Source of the DNA: an uncultured Flavobacteriaceae bacterium
GTDB taxonomy: Bacteria > Bacteroidota > Bacteroidia > Flavobacteriales > Flavobacteriaceae
Length of the DNA stretch: 64,000 nucleotides
Direction: 5' to 3'
Assembly: GCA_938092005.1 (NCBI GenBank)
Contig: CALKOU010000005.1
Span: forward strand, 62,001-126,000
Shown: piece after piece, positions 17,822-28,900 of the stretch
Layout of the letters: the number at the start of each line of letters is the position of its first letter
Position numbering within the stretch: position 1 is the stretch's first letter
Notes under the pieces: generated by a model
What the model was told of the DNA's origin: nothing
What the model saw: only the letters and a program-made list of their open reading frames with translations
The model's database searches: none
Position numbers and translations under genes: made by a program

Positions 17822-17877
17822 CTTAGAGGTGAATCAAAATGTACAACCAGTTTTGTAATCGCTTTCATAAAACAAAA

Positions 17878-18879
17878 TTAAAGAATCCCACGAATCACCG
17901 TTGGGCGAAATGCCTCACTAATAAGATCTAAACCAAGTGTTAATTGATGAAACCCTGAGTTGTTGATTTTGATATCACCAACACCCACTGTATACGTGTA
18001 AGAAAAAGTCCAGTTTTTGTGCCTTACACCTGTTATGGCTGTGAGCTGGGAAAACGCTTCTGTGTATGGAGTGGCAGCGTTATTGGTAAGGGTATCTGTT
18101 AATCCTTTTCGGTAAGAAGTCCCCAGCCAGAGTTGGGTTTCACGAATGTTGTGGTGTGATTTTAAACTAACATCGATATTAGGGCGGTCGATAAATTCCA
18201 CATAATCCACTAAAAAAGAGGGTTCTAGTGCCCACCTGGGTTGTATTTCAAAAAAGTTGCCGAAGGAAGCCAACATTCGCATAGGGCTGTCGAGCAGCAC
18301 TTGATCGCTAATATCTTTACCTACAAATAAGAAATTTTGTACTGTTAGATGCGCATAAAATGTCATCAAATTGTAGCTCAAGCCAACGTCCATATATATA
18401 CTGGAACTGTTTGTGTTTTCGCCTTTTACTAGCAGTTCTGTGGATGGCCCAAAAGCGGTTTGATCGTGCTGGTGAAATGTTCCGCCTACCGTTAACCCAA
18501 AAGAAAGTTGGTTTACGTCGTCTCTTGTTCTGAAGGAATTGATGTGATGGGCATAGGTTGCTTGTATCCCCGTTTTGGAATGAAATCCATTTTTATCATT
18601 AAAAAACATCCCACCAATTCCTGATTTTTCCCCAATGCGTGCATGCGCATTTAGCGTTTGCATTGCAGGTGCATTTGCAACGTCTAACCATTGTGTTCTG
18701 AAGGATGTTCTGAGCTTCATACCTTCATAATGAGCACCTGCCATAGCAGGGTGCAATGCGTAATAATTATCCGTCAAGTAATCGGAATATATAGGCATGC
18801 GTTGCTGTGCTATTAAATTGGACGCAAATAGCAGGGAAAACAAAACTGGTATAGTAAATAACTTCCTCTTAATAAACAA
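17878..18879 (-). CDS. PorP/SprF family T9SS outer-membrane protein (module 1)
   Basis: 333 residues with a signal peptide ending LIAQ and a barrel-type pattern. The N-terminal motif QQRMPIYSDYLTDNYYALHPAMAGAHYEG is the PorP/SprF signature (PIYSDYL..N.Y.LHPAMAG). In F. johnsoniae SprF is needed to secrete the SprB adhesin, which has a type B C-terminal domain. Here the gene is divergent from a giant type B protein, 36 bases away, so it very likely serves that protein. The start is a TTG; no ATG precedes the signal peptide in frame. A paralogue is found at 24882-25868. Confidence 0.88.
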   Translation of the reverse strand: MFIKRKLFTIPVLFSLLFASNLIAQQRMPIYSDYLTDNYYALHPAMAGAHYEGMKLRTSFRTQWLDVANAPAMQTLNAHARIGEKSGIGGMFFNDKNGFHSKTGIQATYAHHINSFRTRDDVNQLSFGLTVGGTFHQHDQTAFGPSTELLVKGENTNSSSIYMDVGLSYNLMTFYAHLTVQNFLFVGKDISDQVLLDSPMRMLASFGNFFEIQPRWALEPSFLVDYVEFIDRPNIDVSLKSHHNIRETQLWLGTSYRKGLTDTLTNNAATPYTEAFSQLTAITGVRHKNWTFSYTYTVGVGDIKINNSGFHQLTLGLDLISEAFRPTVIRGIL

Positions 18880-18915
18880 TAGAATTTAGTACATTAGTGC
18901 AAGTTACACAAACCC

Positions 18916-21900
18916 ATGTTAAAACCACTTCGCAATATAACATACGCCTATATTATTGCTGTTTTCTTGATCTCTTCCACCATGATGTTTAGTCAATTAA
19001 GCAAGGTGCATTACATCCCGCCAATGCCTAGCGCAGGAGTATCTAGTGCTCAAGATTCTTTTGAAAGTGTTTACATCTATCTTTCAACTCCTGAAAGTGA
19101 AGCTAATTTTACGATAAAGCCTCTAGGAAGTCCCGCTTCAGAATGGATTACAGGCAGTGTTACTAATGCCAATTCTTATAAACTACTTCTAGACCGAAAC
19201 GTTATTGGTGCATACACAGAAGATCCTGCTTCGACAAATATATTTCAAGATAAAGGGTACCATGTTATTTCAGATAAAGAGATGTATGTTTCGGTGCGAG
19301 CAAGGCATCGAAATCATGCTGGCGCTATTGTGAGTAAAGGTTTAGATGGGTATGGAAAACGCTTTCGCGTTGCGGGAATGGAAAGAACAGCGACCAACAA
19401 TGACTCGTCGTTTTTCTCCATTGTAAGTACACAAGACAACAATGCCATTTCCTTTACTGCAGACGCATCTTTGCTTACCTCCAAAGGCACAACACTTCCA
19501 ACCGACTTGGTGTTAAATAAAGATGAGGTTTTTATTGTTTCCTTTTCTCGAGAAAACATTGTCAAAAACATTGGGACGCTTATTACATCCACAAAAGATA
19601 TTGTCGTTACTACGGGTACCATGTATGGGAGTTTCAGTAACGAAATCATCGATTCACCACCCTTAACAAACGAAGATAATAAAGATTATTTCACAGGTGG
19701 TGATATGGGTATGGATCAATTGGTTAGTATCACGCCTGCTGTAGATGCCACAGCATACATTATTGTTAAAGGGGATAGCTTCAACAGCATAGAAAATGCC
19801 CTAATCATCGCTGATGAAGACGGTACACAAATTAACATAAACGGTGTGCCATATAAAGATCCTGAAACGGGTCAACAAACACTAAATGCAGGCGATCATT
19901 TCTTTGTTGAAGGGACGTCCTATTCGGCTACTAGCCCATTGCAATACATGCACATTACTTCCAATAAAAACGTTTATGTATTTCAAGGAACAGGAGATAA
20001 GTTTACCAATCTAAGTAGTAATGGTAACAGACACAACTATGCTGCTAATCAAGGAATGTTTTTTGTGCCTCCTCTAAACTGTGCTTCAACGGGTGATGTG
20101 GAGCGTATTGCGCGAATTGATGAAGTAGACGATGGCAGCGTAGGAAGCGGAGGTGCATTTGCTGGTAGTGTGTTTGTGCTAAGCACAGTAGGGTCAATCG
20201 TAACCCTAAACAGCAGAGATATTAATACCATTGCAGATGCACAAATAAACGTGCCCATTGGTGGGATAGACTCGTATACCTTACACCGCGCCAACAATGT
20301 CAGCGGCGATGTCGCTGTGGTAGGTTCAGATGAGCTGTACGTATCGTATTTCAATGTGAATTCAGCGGCTACTTCAGGAGCCTTTTACTCTGGATTTACC
20401 TTAGAGCCCAAAATTAGCCCAGAGCTTTCCATAAGCACGCTTGGAAGCTGTCTGTACGAAAACGGAACCTCAAACGTTTCCTTTAATATTTCAAGTGCCT
20501 CTTACAGTGGTTTTGACGAATTCAAATGGCAAAAGAAAAACGAAGTGACAACTGTTTGGGAAAATATTTTTGGAGCAACCGCGCTTAAAGATGCCGCTAA
20601 CTATATTCCTAGAGACGTTGGGCAATATCGTGCTGCTGCTAAAATTTATTGTCTTAATGACCCCGAAATTTTTTCAGAATCGCTTGTTGTGGGCTTTTGT
20701 CCCGCAGACTTTGATCAAGACGGTGTTATTGACAATCTAGATGACGACAAGGATAATGATGGTGTTTACAATGCTCTTGAATCGTATGGTGATTTCCCGT
20801 TAAACCTTACCGACGTAAACGCTCCAACGGTTAGTGTTCCAACTGGTGCCCCAACCACAACAATTGGCAGTAGCATTACCAACAATGGCGCAACCGTTTC
20901 TGGTGATGCAACAGGCCGATTTACGAGCTCGTTTAACCCTACTTCTGTGGGTAACATGACCGCTGAATTTGTTTTTGACAATTCAATTACTCTTGTATTT
21001 TCTTATGCGCCATCGACACCTCACGCTATTTCAGACAAAGAAACATTTGAGATTAAGTCTATAAATATTAAGTCCCCCATAACCTTGCTTAACCCCAACA
21101 ACGAACTACTCATTGACACCAATCTAGATGGTATTTACGAATCCGATATACAGCAATATAGTGCTAGTTCAATACGCTTCGCTTTCAACTCAAGCGTAGC
21201 CTTTAGTGGAGCTTATGGGTTTTCATTTATTAAGACAACCGATGGTGCTTCAGATGGCATTATTTTTTCTCACGAAGTAAGTAATAACACCAGCGCTTCT
21301 GCGTTTGACGCCAACCTAACACTTGTCAATTATGGAAAAGACAGTGACGGCGACGGACTATTTGATGAGGTAGAGCTTGATAGTGATGGGGATGGCTGTT
21401 ACGATTTTATTGAGGCTGGGTTTACAGACGAAGAAAATACACTTCAATTTGGTAGTACAGCATTAAGTATTGATGCAGGGAACATAAAAAATGATGGTAC
21501 TGTAGCGGCGCACGATTACTCCAAAGCGATTCATAAAGACAGTGCAGGGAATTATTATTTTCAGCAGGCAGGTACTCAAGCTACTATTTCTAATCATCCC
21601 AAAGGAGCTACCATAACAGAAGGTAACGTTGCAACCTTTAGCATTTCAAGTCCTGATGCCGCTTCTTATCAATGGCTTATGGACGGGGTTGCCATTACCA
21701 ACAACGGTACTTTTGGTGGCGCAAATACAAACACACTTACGGTCAACACAAGCGATACCACTCTTGACGGTAAAACATTTACGGTATCCATTACCGCTGA
21801 TGACTATTTATGTGCAAACTCCTCACGGGATGCCATTCTTAGCATTTTAGCTGCGCCTTCAATACCCGTACTAGACCGGGTATATTCGTTTTGTTTTTCT

Positions 21901-24876
21901 GGATTGCCTAGTGATATAAAAACAGTAGATGACTTAAAAAAAGCGATTGGAAGAACAGACATTAACATCTATGAAGAAGAGTTAGGGGGGCCACCACTTA
22001 CCGATGCAACGCCGCTTGTTACCACAGAAGATTATTTTGTTAGTACCGTAAACGTTTTGGGAGACGAAAGTGTTATCCGTTCTGTGACGAACGTAATCAT
22101 CGCAAACCCTCAACTGAGCTCGTCTGTTGCAAATGATGCCGTTTGCATAGGAGGTACTGTTACCCTTAACGCATCGGGGGTTCCTCAAACAGTTGCTGAG
22201 TTTGAAAAAAGCCTTGACTCCACGTATGAAAAGTTTCTAACTTTTGGTGGTTCTCAATACTTTCTTAAAAAAGACCCCCTACCGTGGACTTCGGCGCGAA
22301 ATCTTATTAAATCATTAGGAGCTGGTGCGTCTATGTATGTCATCAACTCAAAAAGCGAAGAAACTGCTGTTTATAACGAACTTGAACGCAGAGGCTACGC
22401 AGGAACCGCAGCGAACCACTTTTGGCTTGGCTTAAGACAAGTAGATGCATTGAAAAACGGGCAGGTAGATGAAGGCTGGGTATGGTTAGACGGTAGATTA
22501 TTGACAGCTACAGATGCTAATTGGGCTGCACAAGAACCTAACGACTACCCTGAATTGTGTAGCCACCCTAACGGCTGTAAGGAAGAAGGAAATGAGGATT
22601 ATGGGCAATTTGATTATGACCCAGGAAGAATGGAATGGAATGACATGGCTGATAACGGAGGCGGTGGTAACTCTTGGCCTATATTTGAGTTTGAAGGAGT
22701 ATCAAATGTAAGGTGGTATAAACAAGAAACTGGTGGTACCAAAACGCTCATTACAAGTGCCGAAAGCAATAGTTTAACAGACAACCCTACTAAAACAACT
22801 ACCTATTTCTACGAGGTAAACGTCAATGGTGTGATTTGTTTTGATAGCGTTACCATTACGGTTTTAGACGCGCCCAAAATGCTTCCCGCAGATGATATGA
22901 CCGCTTGTGACAATAACTTAGATGGTGACAGTAGCGACATGAATGAAGCTACTTTTGACCTCGCCCAACAAGCGTTGGATATTGTCGCAGGTACCCCACA
23001 AAGAGATGTACGCTTTTTCACCTCTTTGACAAGTGCTCAAGCGCTTTCAAGCAGCATCACGACGACGACTCCTTTTCCCAACACAGCAAATCCCCAAAAA
23101 ATTTATTATAGAATCGTAAACACTGACACAGGCTGTATATCTTCAGACATTGAATCCTTTGATTTAATTGTTGAGAATTTGCCCCCAGAACTTAACATTC
23201 CAAATCTAACAGCATGTGATGATGATACTGTGGGGAACGATAAAGATGGGAAGCGAGCCTTTGACTTGACCCAAAACACACCCATTATTTTAAATCTATT
23301 GGGTGGTGCCGCGTCTATTTATGAAATAAGCTATCATACATCGCTCAACAATGCAAAAAGCGGCGTGAACATAGACACTTCCGTTCCTTTTAAAAATACC
23401 GTTGCTAATCGACAACTTATATATGTTCGTATCAAAAATGTCAAAACAGGCTGCATTCGTTACGACAACTCATTTTCATTAATTGTAGACGCATTGCCCA
23501 CGGCAACGACCGCGTCGTTAGTGGTTGAACAATGTGAAAGTGATGGACAAATCAAATACAACCTTACAACACTAACGGATCGCTTTTCAACAAATCATGT
23601 AAACGAAACTTTTGAGTTTTATACAGACCCAGGGTTGACTGCAATTATAACAAACCCCGAAAACTATGTGGTTCCGCTTGGTGTGTTTAATCAAACGGTT
23701 TATGTGAAAATACGAAACAACAAAGGCTGCGAACGCTTTGACGACGTATTTACAACTGGAAGTGCCAGAGAACCGTTAACCGTCACATTTGGTATAGGGG
23801 CAAACAACATGCCCGCAGGATTTACTCCATTGACCTTCTATGATTGTTTGGCGGTTGATGCTCTAACGGTTGATACTGGTGAATTTGATTCTTCCATTTT
23901 TGGTGATATAGAAACGGCACTATTAGCGGCTGAACCAAACTACAACATGCCCAATGTGGTCATTAGCTATTACAGAAGTGAAGAGGACGCGATCTATCAG
24001 CGAAATGCAATAGACACTTCTAAGTCTGTATTGGTTAATCCGCCACTTAGAACGCAAGAGGTTTGGGCAGGAATTCAAGATGTTGGCGTTAGCATAAAAT
24101 GCTTGGGGCGTGTTAAAGTTGCTAACTTGCTTATTACACCTGTTCCAAGTTTTGACCTGCCTTCAACGCAAGTATTTTGTACCAATAGCGGTTCAGATGT
24201 GATAAACATTACCAACCAAGGCGGTACTTACGATTATGTTTGGACGCTAAACAGTTCTCCGTTTTCTCAAACAACTGCAGACATTACCATAACAGAGGGA
24301 GGAACGTATGAAGTTACTGCAACAAACACAACAACTGGCTGCTCTACCGTTAAAACAATTGTGGTAGATGAATCCGAGTTTCCACTGTTTGACCTCCAAG
24401 ACATCACCACTTTTGATTTAACAGGAGACGGTAGTAATCGCGTTGAGGTACTAACGGGTGTTGATGCGCTTGGTATTGGAGACTATGTGTTTTCATTAGA
24501 TGGTGAGCCTTTTCAAGATAGTTCCGTTTTTGAAGATGTGCTCCCTGGCATACACACGCTTTACGTTAGAGATAAAAAAGGGTGTGGCACAGCAGACTTG
24601 CCTGTTTCTGTGATTGGGTATCCGCTATATTTTACTCCAAACAATAATGGTAAGGCAGATACCTGGCAAGTATTAGGTGTCAATGATGTGTTTCAAGCAC
24701 AATCTTTGATTTACATCTTTGATCGTCACGGGCGGTTATTAGCGCAAATTGCAGCCAATGGTCCTGGTTGGGACGGTACTTATAATGGTGCCCCTATGCC
24801 CGCTGATGATTATTGGTTCCGTGTAAAGCTCGAGGACGGAAGATCCTTTACGGGTCACTTTAGTTTGATGCGTTAA
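18916..24876 (+). CDS. Giant T9SS type B surface adhesin with C-type-lectin-like domain (module 1)
   Basis: 1986 residues. In order: signal peptide (about 1-28); a region like the IgGFc-binding-protein N-terminus (about 45-510, starting VYIYLSTPESEANFTI); an Ig-like segment; calcium-binding thrombospondin-3 type repeats at about 597-620 (FDQDGVIDNLDDDKDNDG) and 809-835; a second Ig-like segment (about 885-970); a C-type-lectin-like domain at about 1091-1262 with WLGL, EPN at 1207 and WND near 1241; repeated modules of the gliding-adhesin kind (1280-1890); and a type B T9SS sorting domain at the C-terminus (YFTPNNNGKADTW ... WDGTYNG.PMPADDYWF). The EPN/WND pair in animal lectins binds calcium and mannose-type sugars. 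Divergent from its SprF partner. Confidence 0.9.
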   Translation: MLKPLRNITYAYIIAVFLISSTMMFSQLSKVHYIPPMPSAGVSSAQDSFESVYIYLSTPESEANFTIKPLGSPASEWITGSVTNANSYKLLLDRNVIGAYTEDPASTNIFQDKGYHVISDKEMYVSVRARHRNHAGAIVSKGLDGYGKRFRVAGMERTATNNDSSFFSIVSTQDNNAISFTADASLLTSKGTTLPTDLVLNKDEVFIVSFSRENIVKNIGTLITSTKDIVVTTGTMYGSFSNEIIDSPPLTNEDNKDYFTGGDMGMDQLVSITPAVDATAYIIVKGDSFNSIENALIIADEDGTQININGVPYKDPETGQQTLNAGDHFFVEGTSYSATSPLQYMHITSNKNVYVFQGTGDKFTNLSSNGNRHNYAANQGMFFVPPLNCASTGDVERIARIDEVDDGSVGSGGAFAGSVFVLSTVGSIVTLNSRDINTIADAQINVPIGGIDSYTLHRANNVSGDVAVVGSDELYVSYFNVNSAATSGAFYSGFTLEPKISPELSISTLGSCLYENGTSNVSFNISSASYSGFDEFKWQKKNEVTTVWENIFGATALKDAANYIPRDVGQYRAAAKIYCLNDPEIFSESLVVGFCPADFDQDGVIDNLDDDKDNDGVYNALESYGDFPLNLTDVNAPTVSVPTGAPTTTIGSSITNNGATVSGDATGRFTSSFNPTSVGNMTAEFVFDNSITLVFSYAPSTPHAISDKETFEIKSINIKSPITLLNPNNELLIDTNLDGIYESDIQQYSASSIRFAFNSSVAFSGAYGFSFIKTTDGASDGIIFSHEVSNNTSASAFDANLTLVNYGKDSDGDGLFDEVELDSDGDGCYDFIEAGFTDEENTLQFGSTALSIDAGNIKNDGTVAAHDYSKAIHKDSAGNYYFQQAGTQATISNHPKGATITEGNVATFSISSPDAASYQWLMDGVAITNNGTFGGANTNTLTVNTSDTTLDGKTFTVSITADDYLCANSSRDAILSILAAPSIPVLDRVYSFCFSGLPSDIKTVDDLKKAIGRTDINIYEEELGGPPLTDATPLVTTEDYFVSTVNVLGDESVIRSVTNVIIANPQLSSSVANDAVCIGGTVTLNASGVPQTVAEFEKSLDSTYEKFLTFGGSQYFLKKDPLPWTSARNLIKSLGAGASMYVINSKSEETAVYNELERRGYAGTAANHFWLGLRQVDALKNGQVDEGWVWLDGRLLTATDANWAAQEPNDYPELCSHPNGCKEEGNEDYGQFDYDPGRMEWNDMADNGGGGNSWPIFEFEGVSNVRWYKQETGGTKTLITSAESNSLTDNPTKTTTYFYEVNVNGVICFDSVTITVLDAPKMLPADDMTACDNNLDGDSSDMNEATFDLAQQALDIVAGTPQRDVRFFTSLTSAQALSSSITTTTPFPNTANPQKIYYRIVNTDTGCISSDIESFDLIVENLPPELNIPNLTACDDDTVGNDKDGKRAFDLTQNTPIILNLLGGAASIYEISYHTSLNNAKSGVNIDTSVPFKNTVANRQLIYVRIKNVKTGCIRYDNSFSLIVDALPTATTASLVVEQCESDGQIKYNLTTLTDRFSTNHVNETFEFYTDPGLTAIITNPENYVVPLGVFNQTVYVKIRNNKGCERFDDVFTTGSAREPLTVTFGIGANNMPAGFTPLTFYDCLAVDALTVDTGEFDSSIFGDIETALLAAEPNYNMPNVVISYYRSEEDAIYQRNAIDTSKSVLVNPPLRTQEVWAGIQDVGVSIKCLGRVKVANLLITPVPSFDLPSTQVFCTNSGSDVINITNQGGTYDYVWTLNSSPFSQTTADITITEGGTYEVTATNTTTGCSTVKTIVVDESEFPLFDLQDITTFDLTGDGSNRVEVLTGVDALGIGDYVFSLDGEPFQDSSVFEDVLPGIHTLYVRDKKGCGTADLPVSVIGYPLYFTPNNNGKADTWQVLGVNDVFQAQSLIYIFDRHGRLLAQIAANGPGWDGTYNGAPMPADDYWFRVKLEDGRSFTGHFSLMR

Positions 24877-24881
24877 AATGA

Positions 24882-25868
24882 TTACAAAATACCACGTATC
24901 GTAATAGGCTTATACGGATCCCCAAAAATATCAATACCAACTGTAAAGAGATGCCCATTAAATGTGGCAAGTTGTATGTCCTCTAAACTTTGGGTATACG
25001 CATAAGAGAGGGAAATCGTTTTTACTTGAAATCCTGCCATAAAGGAAAGTTGTTGATGTTTTTGAAACACCCTAGTAGCTGTTTTAATCCGGTTAATATC
25101 GAATCCTCTGCGATAAGAAACTCCCAACCATCCGTAAAAACGATTAAAACTATGATGCGATTTTAAATTTAAATCATAATTTAAAATTTCTGAATAATCG
25201 ACAGTACGGACAAGAAACGAAGGCTCAACACTAAAACCACGGTCAAATGCAATAAAATAACCTGCGTTTAGTACTATTGACCTAGGGCTGCTTGGTGATT
25301 TTAATTGATCTACAGAGTTGGATCCCACATACAATATGTTTTTAGCAGTAAGGTGACCGTATAAGCCAAGTCGATTGTACGAAATACCAACGTCCATAAA
25401 AAAAGCACTTTCTGTTGCCTTGAAGCCTGTAATCAACGGGTCGCTCGATGATGTGTCAAATGATGATTGGTCATGAGAGCCATTAAAAACACCTACACTT
25501 AGACCAAAAGACAATTGATTGATTTCGCTGTAACCGCGATAAAAATTTAGGTGATGCGCATAGGTAAGTTTCCCTGAAAGGCGTTTCTGGAAGCCGTTTT
25601 GATCGTGATAAAAAACCGCACCAACGCCCGATTTTGGGCCAATTCGGCTATGAGCATTTAACGTCTTTAAACTGGGTGCATTCTCAACTGTTTGCCATTG
25701 GGAACGGTGTGAAGCGCGCACCTTAATCCCCTCATAATGAGCGCCTGCCATAGCTGGATGGAGCAAATAATAATTGTCCATCAAATAATCCGTATAAATG
25801 GGTAATTGGTGTTGTGCGCTTAGGCTTAAGCATGCAAGTAGGCTATATGTAAGAATATATTTTTTCAA
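24882..25868 (-). CDS. PorP/SprF family T9SS outer-membrane protein (module 2)
   Basis: 328 residues, signal peptide ending LSAQ, then HQLPIYTDYLMDNYYLLHPAMAGAHYEG, nearly the same as in the module 1 PorP/SprF protein and continuing similarly to the shared C-terminal pattern P.TIRGIL. The start codon is TTG (giving MKKYIL); there is no ATG alternative. It ends six bases after the module 1 adhesin gene and diverges from the module 2 adhesin across 69 bases. The arrangement repeats that of the first module, so the pair arose by duplication of an sprF-adhesin unit. Confidence 0.88.
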   Translation of the reverse strand: MKKYILTYSLLACLSLSAQHQLPIYTDYLMDNYYLLHPAMAGAHYEGIKVRASHRSQWQTVENAPSLKTLNAHSRIGPKSGVGAVFYHDQNGFQKRLSGKLTYAHHLNFYRGYSEINQLSFGLSVGVFNGSHDQSSFDTSSSDPLITGFKATESAFFMDVGISYNRLGLYGHLTAKNILYVGSNSVDQLKSPSSPRSIVLNAGYFIAFDRGFSVEPSFLVRTVDYSEILNYDLNLKSHHSFNRFYGWLGVSYRRGFDINRIKTATRVFQKHQQLSFMAGFQVKTISLSYAYTQSLEDIQLATFNGHLFTVGIDIFGDPYKPITIRGIL

Positions 25869-25909
25869 CTTCGGGGCAGAAATTATATGTGAATTTAAGG
25901 AATTTTTAT

Positions 25910-25917
25910 TAGATTTG
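25910..25917 (+). promoter_or_regulatory. TANNTTTG -7 box of module 2 adhesin
   Basis: TAGATTTG in the 69-base divergent spacer, 20 bases before the TTG start. No clear -33 TTTG at the right spacing. Confidence 0.4.
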
Positions 25918-25937
25918 AGTAACCCAATTCATAAATC

Positions 25938-28900
25938 TTGAAATCCTACACCCACTGTCTCGTCTTTTTTTCTCTTTTTTGCAGCTCTTTTCTTGCGCTT
26001 GCATCACCTTTGTCTTTTTTACAAAATGAGCTGCCACAAGCTCCCACGCTAAATGCTGTAACGGTTTATTGTCAAACCGCTATACCAACGGTTGAAAGCC
26101 TTAAAACTAGGTACGGCAACAATATTAGGGTATATACCTCTGAAACTTCGTCAACTTTCTTAGAGGATCGGGTAAGGCTCAATCACAATCAAACGTATTT
26201 CATAAGCGGTTACGATCCCACCAGAGGAGAAAGTGTGTCTAGGTCTCAAACAGAGGTGTTTATCAGCAACCCCCAGTTACAAGCAAGCAGGAACAATGTT
26301 TGTGCAGGTGATGAAGTGCGTCTAACCGCATCCGGGGTTCCCCAAACGGTCCAAGACTTTGAGTTGGCAAACCCAAATTTTGAACGATTCTTAGACTATA
26401 ATGGTGCTTCTTATTTTCTTAGAAGAGAATCCATGTCGTGGACCGATGCGTATACTCTCATTCAATCGTTAGGGGCAGGTGCAACCATGTATATTATTAA
26501 CGACAAAGCCGAAGAGGACAATGTATTTAACGCCCTTAGTTCTTTGGGAGTTACGGGTACTCCCGACATACACTTTTGGCTAGGGTTAAGACAAATCCCA
26601 GGACTTAACCCAGATAACACTACTGATGGCGGTTGGCAGTGGCTAGACGGGAGAATGCTAACCGATGATTTGGCGAATTGGTCGCCTGGTGAGCCCAATG
26701 ACGTTGGTACAGAGGGCACTCTTAATGTTGAAGATGGTGGTGAGGATTATGGCCAGTTTGATTTTGGCGAAATCAAAACATGGAATGATATGCGCGAGAG
26801 CAACCCTTCTGGAAATTCATGGCCTGTGTTTGAGTTTACAGGGGCTACCAGAGCTACTTGGGGACAAATTGATCCAGTAACGGGTGAAGATGTCACGTTT
26901 GCCGACTCCGAAAAGAGTGTTATTGAAATCACCCCGCTTGAAACGACAACCTATTTCTATGAGTTCCGTACGGCAGGAATTGTATGTAGAGAAGAAATTG
27001 TTGTTACGGTCATCGATACTCCTGAACTATTACCGGCAAATAATTTTGAGCTTTGTGCAAGCCCTACTGAGACAATCCCTGAACGAGATCGTTCACTGAA
27101 TTTTGACCTATCGGTACAGGAAACAGCCATTATTAACGGCATGTTAAACCTTGAAATTTTATTCTTTACAAGCCAATTCAACGCAGAAAACCTTACAGGG
27201 GCTATTGATACGTCTATCCCTTTTGCAAACACCATAAACCCGCAACCTATATATTATCGGACAAGAAACACCATAACAGGGTGTCCATCAATAGAAACCG
27301 GAACCTTTAATTTAAATGTTGCATCTCCACCTGAAATAACAATCCCGCCCCACTATGAGTGTGACGATGCTACTAGTGGCTCTGATACAGACCAAATCCA
27401 AGAGTTTGATTTAACCTTGAATGACGCAAGAATTTTTCAATTGATGGGCGCAACCCCATCCGAATATAGCATTAGTTATCACCTTTCAATGGCCGATGCA
27501 GGAGATCTGACGCAAACTGGAATTAATCAATACACAACTTTAACATCTGACGCTGGTGAAAAAATCATATATGTGCGTATGGTTGACGACGATTTAGGGT
27601 GTTATCGTATTACCAATGCTTTTCGTGTCGTCGTAAGCCCATTGCCAGTATTAATCAACAACGTTGTGGTTCATGAAGAATGTGACGAAACCACTGACGT
27701 TGTAGATGGTAGGCTACGAACCAACCTCACCTATTTTAACCATTTGATTTCTAGCAATCATGAAAACGAACGCTTTACGTATTTCACCTCCCCCGATTAT
27801 AATCCAGCATCCGAAATACCAGACCCAACATCCTATTTTAATACGGACGCATTTGACAACCCCATATTGCCCACAGATGATATTTATGTAAAAGTAAACA
27901 GCATCCTGCCAGCCAACGTATTTGCCCCTTACGGGAGTTGCTCACGAAATGCAAAGATTGAGCTTGAAGTGAGCAACAGTCAAATTGATCCTAGTTTTAA
28001 CTTAGACTTTTATATGTGTGAAACAGAGCCCAGAGGTCCCGATGGCAGTACCACATTTCCCGCTTCTATTTTTACTGATATACGCGCTGCCCTAATAAAT
28101 GAAAATCCATCTTTTTCGGCACCCAATGTCAACTTTCGCTATTTCGCCAATCTGATTGATGCTGCAGAAAAAAAGGGTGACATTAGTCCTTTGGTTGATT
28201 ACACAAACCGAAATCCCATACCATCGGAGCGGAACTGGACAGATGAAATCTGGGTAAGCGTTGAGACGGAGGATAACGATACACTTAGCTGTGTGGGGCT
28301 AAAAAAAGTGGCCACCCTGCATATTGAGCGTTTACCTATAGCACATGAGGTTACGGCACTTCGTGCGTGTGATGACAACGGCGATGGGTTTGCAGCTTTT
28401 GACACCTCAACAGTCAACGATGAATTACTGGGGACGCAAACAGCAGTTAACGTCTCTTTTTTCGACGAAGCAACTGGTGCACTTTTGTTTAATGATGCGC
28501 TTCCAAACCCATATGTGTCTACTTCTAAAACAATACTTATTAAGGTTGAAAATAATCCCTCAACGGTCACCCCTGCTTGTTTTGATGAGATAGCCTTTGA
28601 GCTTATTGTTGACCGTGTTCCTGTTTTTAATGCTGTTCCTGCTCTAGAAAGTTGCGATGATACGGATGGTATAATTGATGGAGCGGCAGTGTTTGATACA
28701 CAATCATTAAATGATGCTATTCTGCAAGGACAAACCAACGTGGCTGTTAACTACTACTCCCCGGATGGTGATTTGCTACCAAGCCCACTACCTGTTAATT
28801 TTACAACAGAAGCCACAACACTTACCGTAACACTTGTAAACACTGTAAACCCCGACTGTACTGTTAGCGGACTCGTAGGCTTTAATGTGTTGCAAAGCCC

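Noticed and set aside
28199-28738. Long antisense frame within the second adhesin (and similar ones elsewhere)
   Set aside because: Low-complexity Ser/Thr/Ala-rich translation opposite a well-supported gene; no independent signals.
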